A stretch of 64,000 nucleotides of DNA from SG8-30 sp963710135 (GTDB lineage Bacteria > Pseudomonadota > Gammaproteobacteria > Steroidobacterales > Steroidobacteraceae), in NCBI GenBank assembly GCA_963710135.1, contig CAVPYY010000003.1, forward strand, positions 248,001-312,000. Reading direction: 5' to 3'. Positions 10,860-19,369 of this stretch are shown here, piece after piece. Under the pieces are notes generated by a model, which worked only from the letters and a program-made list of their open reading frames with translations, was not told where the DNA came from and did not search any database. Every line of letters starts with the position of its first letter. The first letter of the stretch is position 1. A program made the position numbers and the translations under genes.

Positions 10860-11685
10860 ACTCGACGACTTGACGCTGGCCTACCTGCAGGCGCATCCAA
10901 TCGACGCCGCGCGCGAGCTCGAAAGACTCTCCGCGCAGGACGTGACGGCCCTGCTCGAGCAGGCCCCGGCGCGCCTCACCGGACCGGTGCTCGAGGCTAT
11001 GCTGCCGGGCATCGCCGCCGCTGGCGTGACGCCGTTGCCGGTCGCGCAGGCCGCCTTGAGCCTCGGCGCCATGCGCGCTCCGGGCGCCGCCGGCATCCTG
11101 CGCCACATGCCGGAGGCGCTGCGGCAGACGCTGCTGGCCGAGCTGCCCACCGCGATGGCATTGGCCTGCCGGACGCTGCTGCGCTATCCCGACGACGCCA
11201 TCGGCGCGCTGGTGGATACCGGCGTGGTGTCGCTGCCGGTCACGGCGCGGGTGCACGAGGCCCTTGAGGCGGTGCGGCGGCGCAGCGGCGACGCGGACGC
11301 CGATGTCTACGTCGTCAGCGAGGACCTGCGGCTCTCCGGCGTCGTGACGCTGGCGGCACTGCTGCGCGCCGACGGCAGCGCCCGCCTGGACACGCTGCAA
11401 CGACGCGTGCCTGCGCTGCCGGCGCTCATGCCCTGGTCGGGCGCGGCCGCGGACAAGGCCTGGAACGAAGCGAACAGTCTTCCGGTGGTGGAGTATGGCG
11501 GCCGCTTTCTCGGCGCATTGTCGGCGCTGGCGCTGCGCCAGGCGCTCGCGGCGCGTCGTGGCGCAGCGGTTCGATCAGGTGACAGCCTCGCGGGACTGAT
11601 GGGCGAGGGCTACTGGGTGGCCGTCGCCTCGCTGTCCGAGGCCATCGTTGCGCTGCTGCCGACCTCTCCCGGGAGGAGCACATGA
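10852..11685 (+). CDS. MgtE N-domain/CBS-like soluble protein without the channel domain
   Basis: 277 residues. The N-terminal part (about 1-110) has the helical repeats of the MgtE intracellular N domain (YLQAHPIDAARELERLSAQD, LLRYPDDAIGALVD). It is followed by a degenerate CBS pair ending GRFLGALSALALRQAL. No TM helices are present, so it is not a transporter. It overlaps the upstream gene by 8 bp and mgtE by 4 bp (ATGA). In MgtE these domains are the Mg2+ sensor, so a free copy next to a full MgtE suggests an accessory regulator. That role is inferred. Confidence 0.8.
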   Translation: MPELDDLTLAYLQAHPIDAARELERLSAQDVTALLEQAPARLTGPVLEAMLPGIAAAGVTPLPVAQAALSLGAMRAPGAAGILRHMPEALRQTLLAELPTAMALACRTLLRYPDDAIGALVDTGVVSLPVTARVHEALEAVRRRSGDADADVYVVSEDLRLSGVVTLAALLRADGSARLDTLQRRVPALPALMPWSGAAADKAWNEANSLPVVEYGGRFLGALSALALRQALAARRGAAVRSGDSLAGLMGEGYWVAVASLSEAIVALLPTSPGRST

Positions 11686-13007
11686 ACACCGCGGTACTGC
11701 CTGCGGCGGCGGCTTTGAGTCGCCGCTATCTGCTCGACTATCCGCACGAGGCCGCGCGACGCATCGAGCGCATGGCCCCGGAGGAGGCCGCGGCGCTGCT
11801 CGGCCAGCAGTCGGCGCTGACGCTGGTGCGGGTGTGGCAAGCCATGACCGCCGACGCGGCGGCGCGGATACTGCGGGCGCTGCCCGCCGCGCAATCCCGG
11901 CAGCTGCTGACCGAGGCGGAACCGGCTGCCACCGCGTCGGCGCTCGCCCAGTTTGGCGACGAGGAACAGCAGGCGCTGCTGGCACGGATCGACAGCCAGG
12001 TGGCCAAGGAGTTGCGTGGCCTGCTGGAGTATCCGGAAGGCGTCGCCGGGCGCATGATGGATCCGCGCGTCGCACCGTTGCACACCGACATGACCGTCGC
12101 GGAGGCGCTTGCCCGACTCAAGGGCATCAAGAGTCTCGGCCTGCGCGAGCTGTTCGTGGTCGACACGCAAATGAAGCTCGCGGGCCGCGTCGAGATCCAG
12201 GATCTGGCGGCAAGCGAGGATCCGACGCGAATCGACGACGTCATGCGCCCGCTGTTGGCCGTGGCGAACGACCTCGACCCGCGCGAGGAGTTCGTCGAAC
12301 GCCTCCAGCAGATGCCGATCACCGAGCTGCCGGTAGTGAATCTGGACGGCCGCTTCGTCGGCGTGATTCGCCACTCGGCGCTGCTCACGGCGCTGGAGCA
12401 GGAGTCCAGCCTCGACGTGCAGACCATGGTCGGCGTTAGCCGCGACGAGCGCGCGCTGTCGCCGCCCGGGTTCGCGATCGCACGTCGGCTGCCGTGGTTG
12501 CAGATCAACCTGCTGACGGCGTTCCTGGCCGCGGCCGTGGTGGGCCTGTTCGAGAGCACCATAGCGAAGTTCACGGCGCTCGCGGTGCTCTTGCCCGTCG
12601 TCGCCGGTCAGTCGGGCAACTCGGGCGCACAGGCGCTCGCAGTCACCATGCGCGGCCTCGCGCTGCGCGAGGTGACGGTGCGCCACTGGCCGCGACTGGT
12701 CGGCAAGGAGGCGATCGTCGGCTTCACCAACGGCGTAGCCGTCGCAGCGACGACGGCGCTCGGCGTCTACCTGTGGAGCCGCTCGCTCGGGCTGGTGGCC
12801 GTCTGCGCGCTGGCGATGGTGATCTCGATGGTCGCCGCCGGGCTCGCGGGCGCATTGGTGCCGGTACTGCTCAGGCGCTTCGGGCAGGATCCGGCCCTCG
12901 CCTCGTCCATCATCCTGACTACGGTGACGGACATCGTCGGCTTCGCCTCCTTCCTCGGCATCGCCACATTGCTGGCCGGCCTGCTCGTGGCGTCGCCCGT
13001 CTCGTAG
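11682..13007 (+). CDS. mgtE: Magnesium transporter MgtE
   Basis: 441 residues. Order: helical MgtE-N domain (about 15-130), CBS pair (about 130-250, beginning GRMMDPRVAPLHTDMTVAEA), then five TM helices forming the channel. Helix TM3 contains VVAGQSGNSGAQAL, the family selectivity-filter region. It carries Mg2+ (also Co2+ in relatives) into the cell, with gating by Mg2+ bound to the N/CBS domains. It is the last gene of the MscS-like/MgtE-N/mgtE unit. Confidence 0.94.
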   Translation: MNTAVLPAAAALSRRYLLDYPHEAARRIERMAPEEAAALLGQQSALTLVRVWQAMTADAAARILRALPAAQSRQLLTEAEPAATASALAQFGDEEQQALLARIDSQVAKELRGLLEYPEGVAGRMMDPRVAPLHTDMTVAEALARLKGIKSLGLRELFVVDTQMKLAGRVEIQDLAASEDPTRIDDVMRPLLAVANDLDPREEFVERLQQMPITELPVVNLDGRFVGVIRHSALLTALEQESSLDVQTMVGVSRDERALSPPGFAIARRLPWLQINLLTAFLAAAVVGLFESTIAKFTALAVLLPVVAGQSGNSGAQALAVTMRGLALREVTVRHWPRLVGKEAIVGFTNGVAVAATTALGVYLWSRSLGLVAVCALAMVISMVAAGLAGALVPVLLRRFGQDPALASSIILTTVTDIVGFASFLGIATLLAGLLVASPVS

Positions 13008-13043
13008 CCTGGGAGCCGATCGTGCGCTCCTGGCGCCCAAATA

Positions 13044-13060
13044 TATCTATCAAATAGATA
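13044..13060. promoter_or_regulatory. Perfect palindrome upstream of azoR, likely operator
   Basis: TATCTAT-CAA-ATAGATA: 7-bp arms with a 3-bp spacer in a markedly AT-rich island (about 13036-13092) 81 bp before the azoR start. The size and symmetry fit a dimeric winged-HTH repressor such as HxlR/MarR or a LysR protein. The regulator is not encoded next to it. Confidence 0.65.
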
Positions 13061-13140
13061 AATTAACCCGCTATTTTGAACTTTTATATCGATTCCAGGC
13101 GCAGACAATGGTGGCCAGTCCAACCTACATGGGAACCGCT

Positions 13141-13746
13141 ATGACCACCATCCTGCAGCTCAACGCCAGCCTGTTCGGCGCCGACAGCCAGTCGACCCGC
13201 CTGGCCACCGAGTTCGTAGACACCCTCAGGGAACGCCACGGCGGCGACGTGACGGTCCTGCGCCGCGACCTCGGCGAGGACCCGGTGCCGCACCTGACGG
13301 CCGAGCGCTTCCGCGCCTTTGGCACGGCGCCCGCCCAGCGGATCCCTGAGCAGACCAAGATGGTCGCCGAGTCCGATGCGCTGATCGAGCAGCTCAAGCG
13401 CGCCGACCTGATCGTCATCGGCCTGCCCATGTACAACTTCGGCGTGCCGTCGACGCTCAAGGCCTATTTTGATCACGTGGCGCGCGCGGGCGTCACTTTC
13501 CAATACACGGCCAACGGCCCGAAGGGACTGCTGACCGGCAAGAAGGCCTACGTCTTCGCCACCCGTGGCGGACGTTACGCCGGCACGCCGGGCGACCTGC
13601 AGACCGCCTACGTCCGGCAGTTCCTCGGCTTCCTCGGCATCAACGAGGTCGAGTTCACCTATGCCGAGGGCCTGGCGCTGGGCGACGAGCATCGCGAGAC
13701 GGCGCTCGAGACCGCGCGCTCGCGCATCACCCAGCTGGCCGCGTGA
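13141..13746 (+). CDS. azoR: FMN-dependent NADH-azoreductase / quinone reductase
   Basis: 201 residues from ATG 13141, the family length and start (MTTILQLNASLFG). Flavodoxin-like fold: phosphate loop NASLFGADSQSTRLA, then GLPMYNFGVPSTLKAYFDHV around the isoalloxazine, then ATRGGRYAG. It reduces quinones or azo compounds with two electrons from NADH, acting as a cytosolic detoxifier. The genes for DoxX and pirin follow in the same direction, an arrangement common in electrophile- or quinone-responsive operons. The possible operator at 13044-13060 precedes it. Confidence 0.94.
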   Translation: MTTILQLNASLFGADSQSTRLATEFVDTLRERHGGDVTVLRRDLGEDPVPHLTAERFRAFGTAPAQRIPEQTKMVAESDALIEQLKRADLIVIGLPMYNFGVPSTLKAYFDHVARAGVTFQYTANGPKGLLTGKKAYVFATRGGRYAGTPGDLQTAYVRQFLGFLGINEVEFTYAEGLALGDEHRETALETARSRITQLAA

Positions 13747-13786
13747 AGACGGACGCTGACGCACCCAAACCCGGAGAACGACAGCC

Positions 13787-14170
13787 ATGAACACGCAACA
13801 GAACCTCGCCGATCTGCTCGGCCGCATCCTGCTCTCGGTCATCTTCATCGTGGCCGGACTCGGCAAGATCACCGGCTATGCCGGCACCCAGGGCTACATG
13901 GAAGTCATGGGCGTGCCGGGCGCGCTGTTGCCACTGGTGATCGCGGTCGAGCTGCTCGGCGCCGTCGCCATCATTCTCGGTTACCAGACCCGCATCGCCG
14001 CGCTGCTGCTGGCGGGCTTCTCGGTGCTGTCCGCCATCCTGTTCCACGCGAACTTCGCCGACCAGACCCAGTCCATCATGTTCATGAAGAACCTGGCGAT
14101 GGCCGGCGGGTTCCTGCTGCTGGTGGCGCGCGGCGCGGGTGGCTGGTCGCTCGACGGCCGCCGCGCCTGA
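13787..14170 (+). CDS. DoxX family membrane protein
   Basis: 127 residues with four TM helices of the DoxX superfamily. It begins LGRILLSVIFIVAGLGKI, with the characteristic GxxK after TM1. It lies 40 bp after azoR and 25 bp before pirin. DoxX-like proteins are repeatedly found with quinone or redox enzymes; a biochemical activity is not established for this type. Confidence 0.9.
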   Translation: MNTQQNLADLLGRILLSVIFIVAGLGKITGYAGTQGYMEVMGVPGALLPLVIAVELLGAVAIILGYQTRIAALLLAGFSVLSAILFHANFADQTQSIMFMKNLAMAGGFLLLVARGAGGWSLDGRRA

Positions 14171-14195
14171 TCGCCCCCCCATGGAGGAATCTGTC

Positions 14196-15056
14196 ATGAC
14201 CACACGCACCCTGCAGTCGGTGATCGCATCGGTGGCGGCCTCGGATGGCGCAGGGGTGAAGCTGCGCCGCAGCCTCGGCAGCGCACAGCACCTGCGTTTC
14301 GACCCGTTCCTGATGCTCGACGAGTTTTTCTCGGACAACCCCGACGATTATCTCGCCGGCTTCCCCGCGCATCCGCACCGCGGCTTCGAAACCGTCACCT
14401 ACATGCTCGACGGCCACATGCGCCACGAAGACAGCTTCGGCAACCGCGGCGACCTCGGCCCCGGGGACGTGCAGTGGATGACCGCCGCGCGCGGCATCAT
14501 CCACTCCGAGATGCCGCAGCAGACCGAGGGACGCATGCGCGGCTTCCAGCTGTGGCTCAACCTGCCGGCGCGCGAGAAGATGAAGCCCGCCGCATATCGC
14601 GACATTCCTTCGGGCGAGATCCCGACCGTCGCGCTCACGGGCGGCGGCACGCTGCGCGTGATCGCCGGCGAGTTCGCGCAAGATGGCGTGACGACCGCCG
14701 GACCGATCGGCGGCCTGTCCACTGAACCGCTGTACTACGACCTGCGCCTGCCCGCGGGTGCCGAGGCGACGCTGCCGTTGCCCTCGACGCACAACGCGTT
14801 CCTGTACCTGTTCGACGGCGAGGCGACGGTCGGTGAGCCCGGCACGGCATTGCCGCATCGCGCGGCGGGCCTGCTTTCCCCGGGCGAGTCGGTGACGGTG
14901 CGCGCCGGCTCGCGCGGCGTCGGTGCGCTGGTGCTGGCGGGACGGCCCATCGGCGAGCCGGTCGTTCAGTACGGGCCGTTCGTGATGAACACCCGCGCCG
15001 AGATCGAGCAGGCCGTCGCCGACTACCAGGCGGGGAGACTGGCAGTCGCCGGCTGA
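14196..15056 (+). CDS. Pirin family protein
   Basis: 286 residues from ATG 14196, which has the SD GGAGGAA at 14183-14189; the longer frame overlaps the DoxX gene. It is a bicupin. The N-terminal cupin carries the metal site HPHRGFETVTYML plus the later His and Glu in ARGIIHSEMPQ. Bacterial pirins are Fe/Zn cupins, some with quercetinase or redox-regulatory activity. It sits last in the azoR-DoxX-pirin unit, fitting a quinone/electrophile response. Confidence 0.93.
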   Translation: MTTRTLQSVIASVAASDGAGVKLRRSLGSAQHLRFDPFLMLDEFFSDNPDDYLAGFPAHPHRGFETVTYMLDGHMRHEDSFGNRGDLGPGDVQWMTAARGIIHSEMPQQTEGRMRGFQLWLNLPAREKMKPAAYRDIPSGEIPTVALTGGGTLRVIAGEFAQDGVTTAGPIGGLSTEPLYYDLRLPAGAEATLPLPSTHNAFLYLFDGEATVGEPGTALPHRAAGLLSPGESVTVRAGSRGVGALVLAGRPIGEPVVQYGPFVMNTRAEIEQAVADYQAGRLAVAG

Positions 15057-15093
15057 GACATCGTAATCTCCGATGCCCGGAACGGAGGTCGAT

Positions 15094-16392
15094 ATGCGAT
15101 TGCCCATCCTGATTGCTGCCACGGTCGCGGCCTTCGCTACGACCTCTCCCGCACTGACGGCGGAGGAGCCGTCTGGAAAGAGCGTGCTCGTCACCGCCTC
15201 CCGCATGCTGGACGTGCGGACCGGCCGGTTAGTCGAGAATCCGGCGATCCTCGTGCGCGACCAGCGCATCGTGGCCGTTGGCACGCAGGGGCAGCTCGCC
15301 GACGTACCTAAGGACGCAACGCGCATCGACCTCTCCGGCATGACGGTCCTTCCGGGACTCATCGATATGCACGTGCATCTGGACTCCGATCCCTCGTACC
15401 GGGGCTACGCCAGGCTACGCTTTGGCGACCGTTTCCGCTCCGTACTGACCGTGCCCCACGCGTACAGGACGCTGCAGGCAGGTTTTACCACGGTGCGGAA
15501 TGTCGGCGCCGACGCGTGGAACGACGTCGGGCTGCGCGAGGCCATAGACGAAGGCAAGGTGCCCGGACCGCGCGTCGTCACCGCCGCCTACTCTTTCGGC
15601 GCGACCGGTGGCCACTGCGACTCCACTCTCTTTCCCCCTTCGATGGGGCAGAAGGGCCCGTTCAACAGCGACAGCCCGGACGAGGCGCGCAAGCACGTGC
15701 GCGAGCTGCGTAAGTACGGCGCCCAGGTCATCAAGATCTGCGCGACCGGCGGCGTGTTCTCGCGCAACACGGAGCCCGGGCAGCAGCAGATGTCCCTGCA
15801 GGAAATGCAGGCGGTGGCCGACGAGGCACACATGCAGGGCCTCAGGGTTGCCGCTCACGCACACGGCACCTCCGGCATCAAGGACGCCATCCGGGCGGGC
15901 GTCGACACCATCGAGCATGCTAGCCTGATTGACGACGAAGGCATCCGGCTGGCACGGGAGCGCGGCGCATGGCTGTCCATGGACATCTACAACACCGAGT
16001 ACACGCAGGCCGTCGGCACCAGTAACGGAACGCTGGAGGAGAGCCTGCGCAAGGACCGGGAGATCGCCGAACTGCAGCGCGAGGGCTTCCGCAAGGCGCA
16101 CGCCGCGGGCGTGAAGATGGTCTACGGCACCGACGCGGGCGTCTATCCCCACGGCGAGAACGGCAAGCAATTCCGCTACATGGTCCGGTACGGAATGACG
16201 CCCCTGGAAGCGATCCAGTCCGCGACGCTGAATGCCGCCGAGGCGCTGGGCCGCAACGACGTTGGCGTCATCGAAGCGGGGCGCTACGCCGACCTGGTAG
16301 CCGTGCCCGGGGATCCGACCGTGGACGTGACGCTGCTCGAGGAAGTGCCGATCGTGATCAAGGGAGGCGACGTGTTCAAGGACGCGCGCTAG
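15094..16392 (+). CDS. Secreted metal-dependent amidohydrolase (Xaa-Pro dipeptidase/imidazolonepropionase-like)
   Basis: 432 residues from ATG 15094 (SD GGAGG nearby) with signal peptide MRLPILIAATVAAFATTSPA. TIM-barrel amidohydrolase motifs are GLIDMHVHL (HxH metal site), RVAAHAHGTSGIKDA, DTIEHASLID and VYGTDAGVYPH (catalytic Asp). Members of this exported subgroup cleave dipeptides or other amides in the periplasm; the substrate is not predictable here. It converges with the TPR gene across a hairpin at 16411-16439. Confidence 0.9.
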   Translation: MRLPILIAATVAAFATTSPALTAEEPSGKSVLVTASRMLDVRTGRLVENPAILVRDQRIVAVGTQGQLADVPKDATRIDLSGMTVLPGLIDMHVHLDSDPSYRGYARLRFGDRFRSVLTVPHAYRTLQAGFTTVRNVGADAWNDVGLREAIDEGKVPGPRVVTAAYSFGATGGHCDSTLFPPSMGQKGPFNSDSPDEARKHVRELRKYGAQVIKICATGGVFSRNTEPGQQQMSLQEMQAVADEAHMQGLRVAAHAHGTSGIKDAIRAGVDTIEHASLIDDEGIRLARERGAWLSMDIYNTEYTQAVGTSNGTLEESLRKDREIAELQREGFRKAHAAGVKMVYGTDAGVYPHGENGKQFRYMVRYGMTPLEAIQSATLNAAEALGRNDVGVIEAGRYADLVAVPGDPTVDVTLLEEVPIVIKGGDVFKDAR

Positions 16393-16410
16393 GTCCCAGC
16401 CCGAGCGCAG

Positions 16411-16439
16411 GGCTCCCGGTTCACGCTGAACCGGGAGCC
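16411..16439. terminator. Hairpin between convergent genes
   Basis: GGCTCCCGGTTCA / TGAACCGGGAGCC, a perfect 13-bp stem with a CGC loop, sits between the amidohydrolase stop and the TPR gene stop. There is no T-tract on either side, so the terminator role rests on position. Confidence 0.7.
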
Positions 16440-16471
16440 GGCCTGATCCAGCCGTCAGCGGCCGCTGGCGA

Positions 16472-17296
16472 CTAACCTGGCGTGCCTGGAAGGAATGCCC
16501 TCAGCTTCGCGTAGCGCTGCGCCGTCGCTTCGTCTCCCCTGGCGCGGTACAGGATCTCCAGTTCCTCGTACACGTATGGGTCAGGTGAATTGGCCAGGTC
16601 GCATTCGCGCTCGAGTCGCAACTGGATATCGAGGGCTTCGTCCATTCGACCGACCGACCGAAGTGTCCAGGCCACCATCCAGCGGGCGACACGAGTTGCC
16701 TCCGGGTTCTCGCCACGCTCTCGAAGGAGCAGGGCTTCGTTGAACTGAACGAGCGCCTCCTCGAAGCGACCGAGCTGGTGGAGCGCGTATCCCAGGTTGT
16801 TCCGAATCGACGCTTCCCACGCCTTCGCTGCCGGCTGGGTGCTGCTCTCTACGACGGCCAGTGCCTGCTGACCCAACCTGAGCTCATCGGCCGGCGCCGT
16901 GTCCACGAACGCCAGCATGTGAATGGCGTCGATGGCCAGGCTGTCGAGATGCGCGTCGCGCGAGGTCTTGAGCGCGCTCTCGTAGGCGACGCGGGCGCGC
17001 TGCCTGGCCTCCGGAGTCTGCGAGTCCGGGGGATGTGTTGCCGAGGCGTAGGTGCGCCCTAGTTCGATCGCGTAACGTGCGCGCGCCTCCGGCCCCGCAG
17101 CGGGCAGGTCCTGCTCGACGGAATTCAGGATCTCCCGGGCTTTCGAGAAATCCTTCCGGAGACCATACGTCCGGGCAATCTGCGTCTGCAGGATCAGTGC
17201 CTCGTCCCCGGTGGCCGTCTGCAGCGCGGCCTGGAATCGCTGCTCGCTGAGTTCCGGCCGGCTGAAATCCCACAGCGCCTCGAGATCAATTGCCAT
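16472..17296 (-). CDS. TPR-repeat protein
   Basis: 274 residues from ATG 17296. Tetratricopeptide-type helical pairs occur from about residue 20 to the end, clearest at SIRNNLGYALHQLGRFEEAL and PYVYEELEILYRARGDEATA. No signal peptide or membrane segment, so cytoplasmic. The start lies 9 codons inside the upstream small gene's end, an overlap of about 11 nt, which explains the lack of its own SD and points to coupled translation. Function unknown; probably a protein-interaction scaffold for its partner. Confidence 0.75.
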   Translation of the reverse strand: MAIDLEALWDFSRPELSEQRFQAALQTATGDEALILQTQIARTYGLRKDFSKAREILNSVEQDLPAAGPEARARYAIELGRTYASATHPPDSQTPEARQRARVAYESALKTSRDAHLDSLAIDAIHMLAFVDTAPADELRLGQQALAVVESSTQPAAKAWEASIRNNLGYALHQLGRFEEALVQFNEALLLRERGENPEATRVARWMVAWTLRSVGRMDEALDIQLRLERECDLANSPDPYVYEELEILYRARGDEATAQRYAKLRAFLPGTPG

Positions 17297-17588
17297 CGTC
17301 GTCGTGGTCGCGCTCAGCAATACGAAGATGGCGGCATTCAAGTTCGACTCCCACCTTGCGAAGGAACTCGCGCTGCTCCGCACGGGTATTGACTGGAAAG
17401 CGCTGGAAAACCGAACCTCCGAGTCTTGCATCGGCGAACATCCCGGCAGGATCTTCATGAAAATGCAGGAACGCTCGGGAGCGACGATAGAACGTGCCGT
17501 GCTTGCGTTCAACCAGATCCGCGTGACGGCGCAATTCCACAAGCAGCGGTTCCAATCGAGCGAGCGCAGCGGGGCTGGCGTGCTTCAT
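17286..17588 (-). CDS. Conserved-looking hypothetical protein coupled to TPR gene
   Basis: 100 residues from ATG 17588 (MKHASPAALA). The core HADLVERKHGTFYRRSRAFL followed by HFHEDPAGMFADARLGG looks like a compact alpha/beta domain and has coding character, unlike its overlapping frames. It ends with an acidic tail overlapping the TPR gene start by 11 nt. I do not recognise the family. The pair probably acts together. Confidence 0.6.
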   Translation of the reverse strand: MKHASPAALARLEPLLVELRRHADLVERKHGTFYRRSRAFLHFHEDPAGMFADARLGGSVFQRFPVNTRAEQREFLRKVGVELECRHLRIAERDHDDDGN

Positions 17589-17670
17589 TGTTGCGAAGCC
17601 TGTTGCGGGCTGGGGTGGCGATACACGACCCGAGACCGGGAAGATGCCCCCGATCGGCCAGCAGCGCAAC

Positions 17671-17700
17671 GGACGGCTCCCGCCGAGGCGGGAGCCGTCC
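17671..17700 (-). terminator. Strong hairpin downstream of the Ax21-like gene
   Basis: GGACGGCTCCCGCC / GGCGGGAGCCGTCC, a perfect 14-bp stem with a 2-nt loop, 26 bp past the Ax21-like stop. No T-run follows on the minus strand. Confidence 0.7.
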
Positions 17701-17725
17701 TGATGCACGCGTCAGCGACGCGGCA

Positions 17726-18298
17726 TCAACGCCCGAAGCTCCAGCGCAGCCCGACGCCGTAGCCGTTGGCGTCATCGCTGAAGCTGGCTTCGGCACCCAG
17801 CGAGAGCTGCGGCGTGAAGTGCCAGCGCGCGCCCAGGGAGAACGCCGTGTCGTCACCGGAGTCCGACAGGTCGACGTAGTTCGCCGCCGCCTCGAGCTCG
17901 AACTGGTCGGTCACGAGGTGGCGGACGCCGACACCGAGGCCATAGCCGTCGTCGTCGGCGCTCAGGCCAAAGCCGTCGGCCTCGGCCTTCACGTAGGACA
18001 CCTTGCCGTACAGGTGCGTGCGCTCGGCCAGCGGCCAGGCGTAGCCGGCGCCAACGTTGTAGCTCTGGAAGTCGAACGGCCCGATGCTCTGGTCACCGTA
18101 GTCTGCGAAGATGAATACCTCGTCGGTGATCCCGATCGAGCCGCGCAACGCCCAGCCGTCGGCATTGCGGCTGACGCCGTCGAGGTCGGTCTCTATGTAT
18201 GCCGCCTCGACGTAGCTGTAGCTGATGTCCTGCGACTGCGCCGCCAGGGGCAGTAGCGCCAGCGAAGCGGCGATGGCGGATGCGATTTTCAGGTTCAT
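17726..18298 (-). CDS. Ax21-like outer membrane beta-barrel protein
   Basis: 190 residues from ATG 18298 (SD AAGGAA). Signal peptide MNLKIASAIAASLALLPLAAQSQ, then ISYSYVEAAYIETDLDG and DGWALRGSIGITDEVFIFADY. Alternating amphipathic beta strands end in a C-terminal LRWSFGR. The pattern matches the Ax21 family of Xanthomonas and Stenotrophomonas, small outer-membrane barrels once proposed as a quorum signal (a claim later withdrawn). Likely a structural or surface barrel; no enzymatic residues are seen. Confidence 0.82.
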   Translation of the reverse strand: MNLKIASAIAASLALLPLAAQSQDISYSYVEAAYIETDLDGVSRNADGWALRGSIGITDEVFIFADYGDQSIGPFDFQSYNVGAGYAWPLAERTHLYGKVSYVKAEADGFGLSADDDGYGLGVGVRHLVTDQFELEAAANYVDLSDSGDDTAFSLGARWHFTPQLSLGAEASFSDDANGYGVGLRWSFGR

Positions 18299-18536
18299 GG
18301 ACGTTCCTTGTTGATGGTTGCCCACGCCAGTGATGGACACGGGTCCCGGGAGGGGTTCCGGGAAGCGCGTGGTTCGAGTCGTACCCCTGCAACGAGTTCC
18401 TTTCCGGGTCACGAAAAGGCGACTCGCTCAGTGGGTATTCTGGTCAGGGACGCTTAACCCCGGCTGAACGCGCGGCGCCGGACATATTGCGTCACCGCAA
18501 GGGGATCAAGCCGGACCTATCCGTTCGGACGCGTGG

Positions 18537-18878
18537 TCAGCGCCCCTGTCGATACAGCTCGGCCGCTCGCCAGCCCTCATGAAGGACCACGGCCGCTGCC
18601 AGCACAACCGCCAGACCGGCCCGGCCAGAGGCGCCGAGGCCAGCCACTGCTGCGCCAAAGATGGTCAGCTCAATGCCGAGGCGCACGGGCCAGGGAGCCG
18701 GCGCCCACGCCTTCGGTGAGACGAACGCCCCCCACAACACGGCCGCCGCAAGCGGTGCCGCAATGGCCAGAATGATGGCGAGTAGCGGCGTTGCGCCGGC
18801 GCGCGCACCCCAGGCCGCCAAAGCCGCAAGGGCGGCAAGCTCCAGCAGAAAACGGAGAGCAAGGTTCGGCGGACTCAC
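18537..18878 (-). CDS. YrdB family membrane protein (DUF2568)
   Basis: 113 residues if started at GTG 18878 (GTG 18884 is equally possible; no ATG is in range). Four hydrophobic helices. The family pattern PPNLALRFLLELAALAALA, APLAAAVLWGAFVSPKA and VRLGIELTIFGAAVAGL is clear. Small inner-membrane protein of unknown function. Confidence 0.78.
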   Translation of the reverse strand: MSPPNLALRFLLELAALAALAAWGARAGATPLLAIILAIAAPLAAAVLWGAFVSPKAWAPAPWPVRLGIELTIFGAAVAGLGASGRAGLAVVLAAAVVLHEGWRAAELYRQGR

Positions 18879-19018
18879 GAGCACGCCAGCCTGCTGGACA
18901 CGATCATCTGCAGAGAGCGCCGCCGCGGTGCATCGTGATCGCAATACCGAATATCGGCGACACGAGATCGACGCTCGAGGCGGCAAGCATCAGGACCGCG
19001 GCCGCAAGCCAGCCCGCG

Positions 19019-19249
19019 TCATGGTAGCGGGCCGATACGCGCCAGCAGCGATCGCCTGCTGCGAAACGCGCTGACGAGGGCGTCGATGCCGAGGATGCCG
19101 ATGATCAGGGCAGCGACCACTGGACCGACCGTGAGCTCGGACAGCACCACTATCGCGATGGCAGTGGCTACGAAAAGCAGGCCAAGGCCCAGCGTCACGA
19201 GCCGGTAAGTCTTCGTTCCCGTTGCAAGAGTCGGCTCCGTGCCTGCCAA
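19019..19249 (-). CDS. Small two-helix membrane protein, hypothetical
   Basis: 76 residues with two TM segments (about 18-37 and 43-62) and a basic tail FRSRRSLLARIGPLP. The frame begins at TTG 19249, with no ATG in frame before a stop, so the start is uncertain; GTG at LVTLGLG is an alternative. Family not recognised. It lies upstream of, and in the same direction as, the YrdB gene. Confidence 0.5.
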   Translation of the reverse strand: MAGTEPTLATGTKTYRLVTLGLGLLFVATAIAIVVLSELTVGPVVAALIIGILGIDALVSAFRSRRSLLARIGPLP

Positions 19250-19369
19250 GGCGCCCAGGTTCCATTCGGGTGGTTCACGCGACCGCCATTAAATCGTATT
19301 CGGGTCCGTTTGGCAGCACCCGATTGAGCCGACCGTTGCTGCCCGGCCAGTTGCCCCCGCCGGCCTGGC

